Source of the DNA: Callipepla californica brunnescens
Taxonomy: Eukaryota > Chordata > Aves > Galliformes > Odontophoridae
DNA length: 64,000 nt
NCBI GenBank assembly: GCA_023055505.1
Contig: JALIRH010000014.1
Span: 17,865,404 to 17,929,403 of the forward strand
Direction: 5' to 3'
The notes beneath the pieces are model-generated. The model was given only the letters and a program-made list of their open reading frames with translations, had not been told where the DNA came from and did not search any database. A program made the position numbers and the translations under genes. Positions 52,401-64,000 of this stretch are shown piece after piece; the stretch's first letter is position 1, and every line of letters starts with the position of its first letter.

Positions 52401-55400
52401 GGCTGATTTTCACACTTCATTAGCATATGCATAATTTAACAAGGGAACGTGCTGAGGGCTGGCGAGACGTGGCAGCCACTTTCTGAAAGCACGAGCTGTA
52501 AATTGGGGCTGCCACACTTTGCATTTTATTGTAATCGTGGCACAAAAGCAGCAGCCATCGCCTCCAACCATGGGCACGGACTGAAGCGAGGGCTGCCCCG
52601 CGGCACGCAGCGCTGCCGGCACAGCCAGCACGTCAGCACGGGGCTCCGAGCTGCTCGAGCACTGAGCGTAGACAGATAAACGCAGGTGAAGATGGCACAG
52701 CAAATCCACACCTTTCCACCACAAGGAGTCTGTGCTCTGCCACTTACGGAGGCAGTGAGCGTGCCAGGCGGTGCCAAGTGAACAGCCTGCATCGCTGGGT
52801 CTGCTTACTCCAATGCACAGCTCCTATTTTCTGCAGCAGCAAAGAAGCACTTGGAACCATTTCCCAGACTGTAGTTGTGGGAAGGAGGAGCTAATTTTTT
52901 TCCACAACAATGTTCTCATCCAATCTTTTTCAATTACAGTTTCCCATCAGACAGCTCCCGTCAGCTCCGGGCGCACCCCATCCCAGCTCTGCTCCGGCAC
53001 ACACCACAGCTCTCGTGGTCCTGGCAGCTGCAGCCACAGCTCTGCACTGCGAGCGCTGACCGATGCTGCTTAATTGCCACAGTAATTAATGAGTTTTCTT
53101 TGGCCCACCAGTCCCTGCGAGCATTGCTGCTGTAATCACAGGAAGACAGAACACCTGACTTGTTGGGAAAGCTGGAGTTCATAGTGCTGCTGCAGCATCG
53201 TCCTGCACCCCCACCCCATGGCCCCATCTCTCCATCTGGGAGCACCCACATGGCCCTGGCCATGGGATGGGAGATGCTACCCCAGGGATGGAAGGTCACT
53301 CCCACAGCACTGCCAGAGCTTCCCTGGGAGCTCCACGTGGGAGACACGAGCAGGAAACGAAAGGTCCGTCTGTACCCAAGGCTGCTGCAATTGGGTGGGA
53401 AGGGAAACACCGGAGCCACCACAGCACACAGGGCCCAAGGCCACCACCAGCTCACGCTCACCAGGGAGCTGCACCGAGCCGAGCACGCAGCATGGGGGCA
53501 AGGGCCGTGCAAAGGCAGAGATGTGCCCTCGTGGGGAAATAACCAAATGCACCGCAGCTTTTCCTCCTCACTCTGTGTCAGCAGCATTCCCAGTAACTGC
53601 TCCAGTCTGTAATTCCTCCAAGTTGTAGCAGATGTTCCGCACGGGAAGCTGCAAGAGGATTTAGGATTTGAATAATACCACGAGGCCTGGGAGACGTTTC
53701 TTTACATGACTAACTGACCACAGCCATTTGTTTTACAACAAGGATGCTCAATGGTCCATGCACACAGATTGATTCAGGCCCTGCCCACCGTGACAGCTGA
53801 CGTTGCCCTGGCACCCATCACTGCTGTCTGAACTGTGACTGCAGGGATGCGGGCCATGAAAGGCGTCCCTGTGGCTCTCCAGGATGGGCAGAGCCAGGCA
53901 GTGAGTAACCCACAGCAAGGGGAACCTGACAGCCAGGAAACCAAACCTCACAAGCAAAGCAGGCTTGGTGAAACCCCACTTTCAGGACACCCCTAGCACT
54001 CCAACTGCTGGCATTGCTTTTGCACTTTTCATCTTTCTAAATGCAACAATATTTGCTGCAAAGACAGCAGGGCGACCTCTCCGCTGCCCCACAGCTCAGC
54101 ACCACATGGCCCATCCAACCCCACAGGGCACAGCCCTCGGCCTCACAGCAGCTCCATCCCTCTAACAGCACACAGAGCCCCAGGGACCAGCGGCAGCCAG
54201 GCAGAACGCAAGGCAAAAGCTCACTGCTTTAGCAAAGAGTCTCTAAATGTAAGAAGCATTTTTCCAGTGCTGCACAGCGAATAAACTGGGGGAAGGAAAC
54301 AATATCCTTGTCATGTCCTGAAGCTCCCTGACATCGCTCACAGCTGAAGCACTGCTGAGCTGAGACACTGAGTGATAACTGGCATGTGAAAGTCACAGTA
54401 ACTAAAAGTGGATGCAAAAAACACATCTTAATTGTCCAAACTAAACAGCTGATGGCAACCTGTCAGCATCCAGGTAACGGAGTTGTGAGCACCAGATTGC
54501 GACCAGTCCAACTTCCAGGAAGGGCAAATGCTAACGGCTGCTTCAAAGGTTACTGTCACTCTGACTTCTAATAGGGGTACAAGGAACGTTATGACTGTGG
54601 AAGAACTATGGAATTTCTCCATCACAATAAACACTTCAGCACCTGGATGGCACCTTCTGTTCTTCTGTTTTGCTGCACATCAATAATCACAACTGAAATG
54701 CAGTACTTTGAAGCTGAGCTTTTGAGTATGAGCAAAGCTACAGCGAGGGTAATAAATGACGCAGGACTGTTTGTGCTGGGAATGGCAACGCTGCGAGATG
54801 ATGCCAACAGGCACTTCCAGAACCCCTTCTAAACACCCGAAAAACCTCGGGACCAAAGCACACGGCCACAGTCAGCCACCCACAGCAAGCTTAATGCCAC
54901 AGCCCGTCAGTGAGGATTTGGTCAATTAGCTTATTAACCTGTTTATGCAAACACCAAGAGCGGGGAAAGTCTCCTTCATTTCCATCTACCAAACCTATAG
55001 AGCACCACAGAGTTGAGAGAACATAGGCCCAAAATGGATTTAAAGGAGACGGAGCAGCTGATGCTACACCCACAGACAGCAGCGCACGTTGCACATTAAA
55101 ACAGCACCGACAAATGCAGCCCCAGCGGATGGTGACCAAAGCACGCTCAGCACCCAGCACAGCTCGGCACCCAGCACAGCTCAGCTGCACCCTCACGGCT
55201 TCGGGACGGCCATGCAGGGCAGGGCAGCTCCGCCACACGGACGGGCTTTGATCGGAGCCGTGTCTTACCGGGGTCAATGGAATCAGGCAAAGTGATCCCT
55301 TCTGTCCTTGAACATCTACCAAATCTTTGGAGGAAATCTGCTGCATCGGTTACGGTTTATTATTACACATCCTCGTCTCAGGAACAGGAGTATTTAATTA

Positions 55401-58400
55401 TACTAATTGCTTCTGGTTCGGGAAGGGAGACTTCATGCTTGGACAAAGGTGCCCATAAACCGCCGTGTTTCTGCCGGTTCAGGCTGCGGGTCGGGTTTTA
55501 CATGTTCTGAGGAGATTAACTTTACTCCTTGTGAAGAATTTAATTACAGGAAGTGATTAGCCAAGTGCTCTCAGTCAATACAGCTGCAGTACAAACTGCT
55601 AAGGAGCGTGTTTTCCATTACAGGGGTAGCCAAAGAATGGTGAAACTGTAGCAAAGCCATTGGGGTTTCAGCAATACCAGCAAGCCCTGGATCTCCACAG
55701 GAAAATTACAACATGCTGACTCAAGCAACATTCAGCAGGGCTGGAGAGGGGGAGACCAATAAAAAGGCAGCAGGAGACTGGAACTCCATTTTAAAATACA
55801 GAAATAACACCATTTTATAGGCTTCTTGTTTTCTAATTGCAGCACTGCAAAAATCAATGGCTTTTGGAAAGTAAAAGAAACGCACACAGTGAAGTGCTTG
55901 GGAACCCCACTAAGCCACAAACCAACGCTTGAGAAAAATATCAGTACTGTTTTCCCCATTTCTGAAAGGGAGATGGGACAAAGAAAAGCCCAGATGCTTC
56001 TGATCGCTGTATCATTTTTCACTACTGGTTAGTAACTGTACCAGCACAAATCTCAGGAAGGAGAGAACCCCGAAGTTAAGCAGACTGAACAGAGCAGTGC
56101 CACTTGGGGGTCAGAAGGCCAACAGCACAACAAAACCCAGCTCCAGGTCCAACCAAGCACCATTGCGTTCTTGCCCTGGATACAACAGAACGCAATGTGT
56201 ACGGTGAGCTGCCTCCCTGCACACTGCCACGCAGATACACAGCACAGCGGAAGCACAGCACACCCTTCGAGAGGGGAAGGCCGGGAAGGGGCCACAGCAG
56301 CACAGAACGGCTCAGCTCTGTGGTGGGATGACGGCTCAGCAAGGACAGCTGGAGGTGAAGCATGTCCCAGAGCCAATGCCACCTGAACGTGACATTAACT
56401 TCATGGAGTACGCACTTCCAAGCACTCGGTCAAAAGAGGATTCTTCCCAACAAACCATTCCCATAAGCTTAATCCAGATGAGCTATTATCATCATCCATT
56501 GGGAGCTTCTGCTCACTTAATGAGCCCGATCACATTCCTGTGTGTCAGGCTAACTCTGCAGGGGCAGTCTGTCACTGGGTGGCAGTGGCTCCACCAGGCA
56601 GCTCCACGTTGTAGTCACAGTGTCCTCCACATCACTGCCACTTCAGACCTCAGTGACCCTCACCTGCACCACCGGCACAGAACAAAGCTCCTGGAAACAT
56701 GGGAAATGACAAACAAATGCATCACCAGGCAGGCTTTAAAACAGCTGACAATCACTCCCTTTGCAGGGGACACAACCGCTGCACATTTATCCAAAGCAGA
56801 CAAAAGGGAAGGGTTTGGTGAGCAGGATCCTGCAGCTGATGAAGCAGAGCTCGCACGGACTGCAGTGTGTCCCTGCCCGCCCAGCACCGCCTGCACCGCT
56901 CCATGCGACGGCCGCAGCACTGCAGCGGAAAGGGCGGAGGTTTCTTTGCATTATGAGGAGGAAACAAGATGCCACTTTCTGGCAAACCCTCGTCCACCAG
57001 ATTTCATCACCTCGTCAGTAACTTTGCATATTGTCAGAAACAGATTGCAAAGAAAGAAAGAGGTTTGGTGCGACAAGAGCTCCGCAAAGCAGGGAGGAAC
57101 CGAGGGAACAAAGTGCTGCAGCATGTCAGGATTCTGCTCTGCGGTGCTGCTCTGAACCAGGCCACGTTCCCTGCCTGGATCCATGATGAACATTTACAGC
57201 CAGTTAAGGAACAGCTGTGCATCCATCAAATTTGCTGTATTAGTGCCCGGAAAACACAGAAGTCATGAAGCAGAGAAGGCTGCAGCACTCCTCTGGGAGA
57301 GGAACACAGGCTCTATCCACACCTCCTGCGCTGAGCGCTGCGGGGCCCAGCACCAGGGAGGCACAGCTCTTCAGTAACAGCACAAAGTCTTTAAGAACAG
57401 AACTCTGAATCCCTGATGGTTTCCAAGGCTGCGTGGGTCCTTGGCAAGTGGAACGCACCAGCCCTGAGCACAGCTTGGAGCCATTTCTGGCAGTTTGTCT
57501 CCCCAGATCCAGCTCGGTGCAGTGTCCCCCCATCTCACCCACACCACTCTGCAGCCCCACGGCCAGCAGCAGCCCCACGGCACTGCGCAGTGCTCAGCAA
57601 GGGGATGGCAGCAGAACATACAGGTTTGGGGGCAGAACAGGAGCAAGGATGAGGGCTGGAGCTGAGGATGAGGAGAAAGAAACAGGGATTACAATAAAAG
57701 GAAAGAGAAAAAAGACTAAAATTAGCAAAGACAGACAAAAGGTGAAAGAAGAAGGGCTCAAAGCTGTGCAAGGAGATGGCTGCCCACCTCCCCCACCCCG
57801 CTGCCAGGGCAGGATCTGCTTCGTGCAGCGGGATGAGGACACCCCGCAGGCTCCTGAGCAGCTTAAGGAAGTGTGAAATTCCAGCAAAGGATCTATGAAT
57901 GATGTATAGAATAATGTCATGGTTCTTTAACTTCAGCAACAGCTTTACGCGGTTATGGAAGCAGGAGGCAAAACGCAATTTGGGGAATAAAATTAACTGG
58001 AGTTCCTGAGACTTCGAGCAGAGCAAAAAATGAACTCAAAATCCTCAGCCGTGAACGTGCCACGTTCGCAGCCACCAGCACTGGAAGGGGTCGGGTGCTG
58101 CAGCCCCCACCCCACCCACGGGAGGACACCACCACAGCTGCACGCACCCCACCCCGGCAGGGCTGAACCTACAGGTAGCACCGACACCACTGACACAGCA
58201 GGCACACCCCACCCGCCCACCTGAACATTTCGGTGGATTCTTTCCCCCAGCCAAGCATGGCAGCAGAATGCTCGTGAATGGTAATTGCCAATTAAGTGTA
58301 TGGGTATTAAGTAAAGGCACCAACAATCACTTCCAGCTGTGAGGGCTCCAAACTCCCCACCCTTGAGACAGGAGGGTCTCAGGAACGCTCGTGTCTCCTT

Positions 58401-61400
58401 TGGTCTTTCTGCCTCCTCCTGCAGGTAACATATCCCAGTTAGAAGAGGAGATATGGCTTCTGCTTCCCACACAGAAGAACATCGTGCAGAGGGCAACCTG
58501 CACTCCAGTTAATTCCGACTCTTTGGACTTGTTGTCCTCAAACCCTCAGCAGCCAACGGCCTTGGACAGCACGGACCAGTGCAGCCCAGAACTTCTCCCA
58601 TCCCGGTGCCATGCAAACCCGCGGGACAGTGGGACTGGGAAGCCGAGGGTGTGGGATCTGGACCCTACTCGCTATGGGACAGACGGCGCAGCTCCCAGCA
58701 CCACGGCCAGGCCCCCATGGCAGCCGTGAGCTGTGCCGGGGGGGTCTGCACACCACGACCCCACAGCAGCTTCATGCAGAAATCCAGGGCAGCATTCGGC
58801 CCCCAGAACCCAACTTAGAAGCCTAATTGCATTAACTACACAGCCTACTGCTTCATCTGTAATGAGTTTTAGGATTCAGGAGCTCAGAACTGCATCTGCA
58901 GGAGCAGACTTGCAGGACTCAGCTATTAATAGTCCCTGCTACACACTTAGTTCCAGCGGAGGGACACGAGGGGGGAGGAGACAGACAGATGGAGACAGTG
59001 CATGAGGGTGACACAAAGCCAAAACACGGCTGAGCCGCTCCGCCTTGCAGCAGGGACAGCCCCAGCCCTCAGCCACGGCATGGCACAGCACCTCGGGCGG
59101 GCTCAGGCAGGCCGTGCCTCGGCTCCTGGCCTCTGCCTGCTTTTTACACAGGAGGAACGTTTCTTTGATACCTCCACGTCTGAGAAATGCTTAACAACCT
59201 GTTGCTGCACTTCAGCAGTGATGCCCAGCTGCTGGATTTTGCAGCACTCCTCATGAGAGCAAACAAACCACGGGAACACTGGAACCTGCGTTACTCACGT
59301 TACCCCTGAGCTGATCCTCACAACCACAGGCACACCCAGCACACCATTCCTGCTAGCCAGAACTATGCAGTGGGGAACCAATTACAAAGCAACACTGCCA
59401 GTGCTGTTGTACAATTAACTGTCTGCCAGGCTCAACCCAGGCCAGCTTCATCTAGGGAACGGAGGAGGGCCCTCAGAAACCTCCTCCCACTCTGCCCACC
59501 CCACCCCAGCACCCAGCGGATGCTCAGAGCAGCACTGCTGAGGGCTCACCTGCCAGGCAGCTGCAGGCACCCGTCCTCCAATAGCCCCTGCATGCTCCGC
59601 TCAGACAGCAAGCTCCTGCTACCTGCAGGCAGCGGGGGACTCACTGCTGTGCCTGATTTCAAAAGGCTTAATTTCATACTTATCTACCTGCGCCTGCTCA
59701 GATAACTCATATTTGAACTGTGAGACGTTCAGCTCCCTTTAGATTTCGGTAGATCTCATGTGAATTATCAGCCTATGAAAGCAGCTCCTGCTGCAGGTGG
59801 CTGGACGACCACCACTCCCTTCCCCTCCTGCATTATCCTGTTCTCTGCGTAGAACAAAACCCAACCACTGCCACAAGAGCCATTTCATTTCCTCAGGAAG
59901 AACGAAACCTGCCTTAGTGCTCAGTGCAAAGCTCGCATCCCAGCATTCCAGCAGCTCACGAGTTCAGCAGCCCAGGTATCACTCCCAGGAATCATCACGG
60001 TGTTTAACAACAAAGAGCTTCCCTTAAAATGAAAAGGCTAAGGAGCAATTCTCTGAGCTGCTGATAAGGGAGCTGGGAATACACACCCATGGCTGCAGCA
60101 GCAGCTGGGCTGCTCACTTCTCCACCATACTTCACAATCCTTGGAACAGAGCAACAGCCAACAGTGCACTCCAGTAGAGCACCCCTCCATGCACCTCCTA
60201 AGTGCCCAGCGAACAGGGTGGTGACGGGGACCAGCCCCACAGGTCTCAGTAAGGCCAAGCACAGCACCTGGAGGCAGTGCCCAGCGGCACAGCAGGGGCC
60301 GGGGCCCCTCACCCACCTCACAGCACCAAGCACCCAGCACTAAGGACACTGCACCTGGCAGCCATGCAGGCCGTGCTCCGTGCAGGTGAACATCCCACAC
60401 CTGCACACTGCAGCTCTTCGGGCATTCCCTGCGAGAGCCAGGCCCTACAGGGCTGCCACACTCCTGCAGCACCGCGCTTACTGACAGACCGTGGGTTTTT
60501 CCAGGAGCTGCACGTGAGCACCAGAATACAAATACTGCTCTGCACCGTATACCTGAGCAAGTTTACTGGCAGCAGCCAGGTGTTAAACATGGGGTAGTTC
60601 CCCTCGGGCACCGCTCTGCTCCTGGCTCCCCGAGCTGTGTGACCAGACACATCCACAGCACCCAATGCAGACACGGCGAGGTGGAGGGGCAGCTCCTCTG
60701 CACTCTGCTGACCTCTCTCCTTCTCACCCAGTCATATTTACTAAGCCTGCAACTGAAGCAATCCGTCATGCTTGCCAACGTTGCTCATCAGCTGCTGACC
60801 ACTGCAAGGCCACACAGGAATCAGCTGTCAATAGCAGGAGCTGACGTTCAGCCTAATGCTCGTGTTTGTCAGGCTGCTTTGCATCAGTCAGATTACTTTT
60901 CCTTTACTCACTAAGCCCAACAAAGGGAACACAAGGAAATACCTAATGACAAACCCGGAGCTCCGTGCTCAATTCAGCAGCAATGGCACAGCCACACATG
61001 GGCATCGCAGCCGGGGATGCAGAGCTGCTCTGCTCCGGGCTCAGCAGCACTGCAGGCTGCTCTCAGGGCACCCACTAAATAACAGCTAGAGCACACCTGT
61101 TATTAATAGATACGTCAGCAAGGACTCCTAAATTAAGTATAAAACTGCTAAGATTAAACTTAAAAACAGCATCCCTCAAAGCCTGTGAGACTTCGGCAAA
61201 TAGCGTGCTCAGGAACCAACGCACGCAGCAGAAGTCACTGAGCTCACAGCCAAGCACTTGTTCCGACACACAGTGCTCCTCTGCTTCCGTGGTTCCTGGG
61301 GAGCATCCGTGCAGCTCACACCCCAATCCTCTTCTCTAAAAGAGCTGCAGATCTCCCCAGGCAGCCAACACAAAATGACAGAATCACATCCCATCCCTGC

Positions 61401-64000
61401 GAGGATGCTAGCACAGGTTACACCCGCTCCGGCTCCAGATAATACAGCAGCAGTAAATGGTAACGTGCACTATGGAACATGATTCAGTTTTTGTTGAGCA
61501 GGCTTGACATCTATAAATCTTAACATTTAAAGTTGTTATTCCAGTGGCAAAACAGCCATGAGGGACATAACAGTCCTCACCTCCATTAATGTTTTAATGT
61601 TCTTCAGACAATTTGGACACGGACTGATCCCAGAGCAGGAAAACCACAGCAGTCTGTTTGTGTCCGCGGGGAGCGGAGATGGTGGTCATGTTCAGTGAGC
61701 GCCCTCTGAGCTGAACCACGGGACAGATAAGGTGGGGATTAGCTGTCTATTTTGGTTTCTGGTTCTATTTTCAATACCTTTCCATTCAAAGGATCTGCTT
61801 TAGCACGGCTTTAGGAGAGATGTGCAGCGCACACTGCTGACTGTTGTGCACACACCAGAGAACGAACAGCTCTGAAAAGAAACAAGAATGCTGCACAGAA
61901 GTTCTGCAGCACACTGAGAAGGGACAGGGACACCTCAGGCTGCCCCTGCTCGGCTGCTGCCCGGCCCAACCCGCCCTCGAGCAGCACAGAGCTGCCCACG
62001 CTGCATGGAGCCACACAACGCAGCACAAAGTGAGTCCGGTACACTCAGTGCTCTGACTGCTGTGGGCAAAGAGAAAACCCATCTGAGCACAATTAACGAC
62101 TGCTTGTAAAGCAGCAGACCTGAGCAGGAATGACACAAGGAGCTGAGGGACGACAAGAGAGCCCAGGACCTCCTTCAGTCTCCTCCACGCAGAGGTACCA
62201 CCGCTTTGTGTCTGTGCCCCCAGAACCACCCACAGCACAACAGCTCAGCACGAGGGGGCTCCTGGGGCACCTGGGAAATCAGACAGCATGGACGGGGCAG
62301 GCAGAGGCCGAGCCGTGTGCCCACCGCTGCCTGAACGCTGCGGTGCAGGGGCTGCTGCCATCGAGCAGAGCAGCTCCCGCCTGCGGCCACGAGCACGGCT
62401 CCCCGTTCCGCCTGCACCCCGACCTGCTGCCCTCGGCCCCGCACACAGTGCTGGAGCAGCCACGCTCTGCTCCCGGCCCAGTTCCCTCAGTGCGGGGCCG
62501 CGATGCTGCCGGCACCTGAAGGTTCAGCTCTGGGGGACCAGGAGTGCAGGAGGAGCGTGGGATGCGCAGCAGAGCTCTGCAGGGGCACCGGGGAAGCAGG
62601 CAGGTGCTGGGTGCTCGGCCTGCAGCCCCAGGCTCCCCCGACACCCCATCCCAGCCCGGCGCGGTCCCGCTCTCCCCGCGGTACCCAGCCCCGTGGCTGC
62701 AGCTGGGCTTTGTGCCTGCTCAGCACATCGGCATAAGCACTTCCAGCTCCCGGTCGCAGCCACGCAGCAGAGCTGGGGAGGAGCGAGCAGCTGCTATTTT
62801 TAACCTGCTCGATCAGCATCCTGCCACGTCAGCCTCAGCCCCGCTGCTGCTCCACCGCCTCACCTCCACGCACCTCCGCAGCCCATGCCAGCCCACCTCC
62901 AGCACCTCACGCAGTGGACTTTGGCTTTCAAAGGACCTCTTTCCCCAGCTCCCCTGGGAGGGGAATGCCTCATCCAGCCCAGGCCTGCAGCCAGGCAGCA
63001 GCAGACCATCAGCTGCTGTCCCACAAGCGGGAGCTTCCCAGCTGCGATCCCCTGTAGGTAACTGCTGCTCTGGGAGGTTTCAGCGGTTTCCCCACCACTT
63101 CTCATGCCTCTGTCCCAGCACAGCCCAGGGAGCCCAAAGCCCCAGCACGGCTGCAGGACAGAGCCGGGCTGCGAGCGCTCCGCATCACCGCAGCCGCCCC
63201 ATCAGCAGCATTACTGCTCCCAGCACTCCCAGTAATCCAGGATTACAGAGTCCCCAAGCAAATCTATTCTCTCATTAATCTGCAGATTAGAGCATCCCAA
63301 GTCAGCTTTGACGCGGAACGCCAGGAACGGCCAAGTTAGACCCATCCCCCTGCGGTGATCCCAGGATTAGACAGGAGGAGCGGCCACAGCCCACGGAACG
63401 ACCGGACCGCAGCACGGGGAGAGGTCCATAACGTCTGTGTATAAGTAAAAGCACAAAGGATAGAGTTGTGTAATCAAAGTGCTTATGTGATAAAACAACC
63501 ACTTCAAGAAGGTTCCTGGATTAATCAAATCTCAATCCAGATGATCCCCAAACAGCAATTAACATCATTTGTGACAACAAAAATACCTGGTAGCTCTCAC
63601 CCTGAGCCAGGCACGGGGAAGTGCCTCACTTCCTGCATCTAAGAGGACTACACGTAGATGGAAAAAAGTCACCATCACTGCCACACAGAGCTCTTAGCAA
63701 ACAGACACAGAAAGTGAAAAAGCTTTTAGGTATCCAGGACAGTGAGACCTGGCTGCAGAGAGCAGCTGATCTGTCCCTGCAGTTCTGCTGGGGCAAGAAC
63801 ACAGCAGCCACCCCATGGCACATGGGGTACCGGGGCCAATGAGGGCCTAAGGCGCCCAGGTTTGGGTGCATGGATATTTTTTCCCTCCACAAACCAGAAC
63901 AGAAGAGCCTGGATGTGCAGCCCCTGAGGAAGCTGCTCAAGGCCCAGTGCACCCAGGGCCCGTGGGGCAGGGACTGCTATGTGCAGTGCGCAGCTGAAGG
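46419..64000 (-). other. PPP2R2B: Long 5' intron of PPP2R2B (continues past window)
   Basis: 17.6 kb with no recognisable coding exon of PPP2R2B or any other gene. The many ORFs on both strands look like chance frames in GC-rich DNA. AT-rich islands with homeodomain/POU-like cores occur at about 52378-52440 and 55367-55570. A short 18-bp duplication lies near 55146-55185. In mammals this gene has very long 5' introns with alternative first exons, which fits. Confidence 0.75.

Noticed and set aside
56328..57155. 275-codon + strand frame in the PPP2R2B intron
   Set aside because: The composition looks random and no homology is recognised. Transcript evidence would be needed to reconsider.
62544..63278. 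244-codon + strand frame near the window end
   Set aside because: Ser/Pro/Ala-rich chance frame in GC-rich DNA; overlapping frames on both strands are equally long.

Overview
This is nuclear DNA from a vertebrate, almost certainly a bird and probably a galliform such as chicken. It carries two recognisable vertebrate genes split by canonical GT-AG introns. It has several CR1 LINE fragments, including one ending in the CR1-type ATTCTATG octamer repeat. TCERG1 lies next to PPP2R2B, as on human chromosome 5q32, but in a much tighter arrangement. There are no bacterial, plasmid or phage features.

Layout. Bases 1 to about 5,300 are GC-rich, gene-free upstream sequence with a 28-bp minisatellite and a few AT-rich islands. 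Bases about 5,340-6,750 form a CpG island holding the TCERG1 promoter, with eight CCAAT/ATTGG boxes, two perfect CRE palindromes and an E-box. TCERG1 (transcription elongation regulator 1, CA150) runs on the + strand from the ATG at 6245 through 20 coding exons to about 35.7-35.8 kb, with a polyadenylation signal at 36540. I traced all 20 exons with continuous reading phase. About 1 kb further on, in tail-to-tail orientation, is the 3' end of PPP2R2B (regulatory subunit B beta of protein phosphatase 2A) on the - strand. Its stop codon is at 38649-38651 and its last eight coding exons extend to 46418. Bases 46,419-64,000 are intron of PPP2R2B; its first coding exon (about 70 nt of CDS) lies beyond the window.

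Function. TCERG1 is a nuclear factor with three WW and six FF domains that links RNA polymerase II elongation to splicing. PPP2R2B is a WD40-propeller subunit that gives PP2A its substrate choice, mainly in neurons. They are neighbours but not a pathway. The related human pair TCERG1L/PPP2R2D is also closely linked, which points to an old block duplication.

Notable points. A 10-C run in the last TCERG1 exon puts the expected C terminus out of frame. The mammalian Gln-Ala repeat is essentially absent. Exon 11 has a weak donor with a strong frameshifting decoy 23 nt downstream. GPR151, which separates the two genes in human, is absent here. I see no evidence for a previously undescribed gene system in this window.
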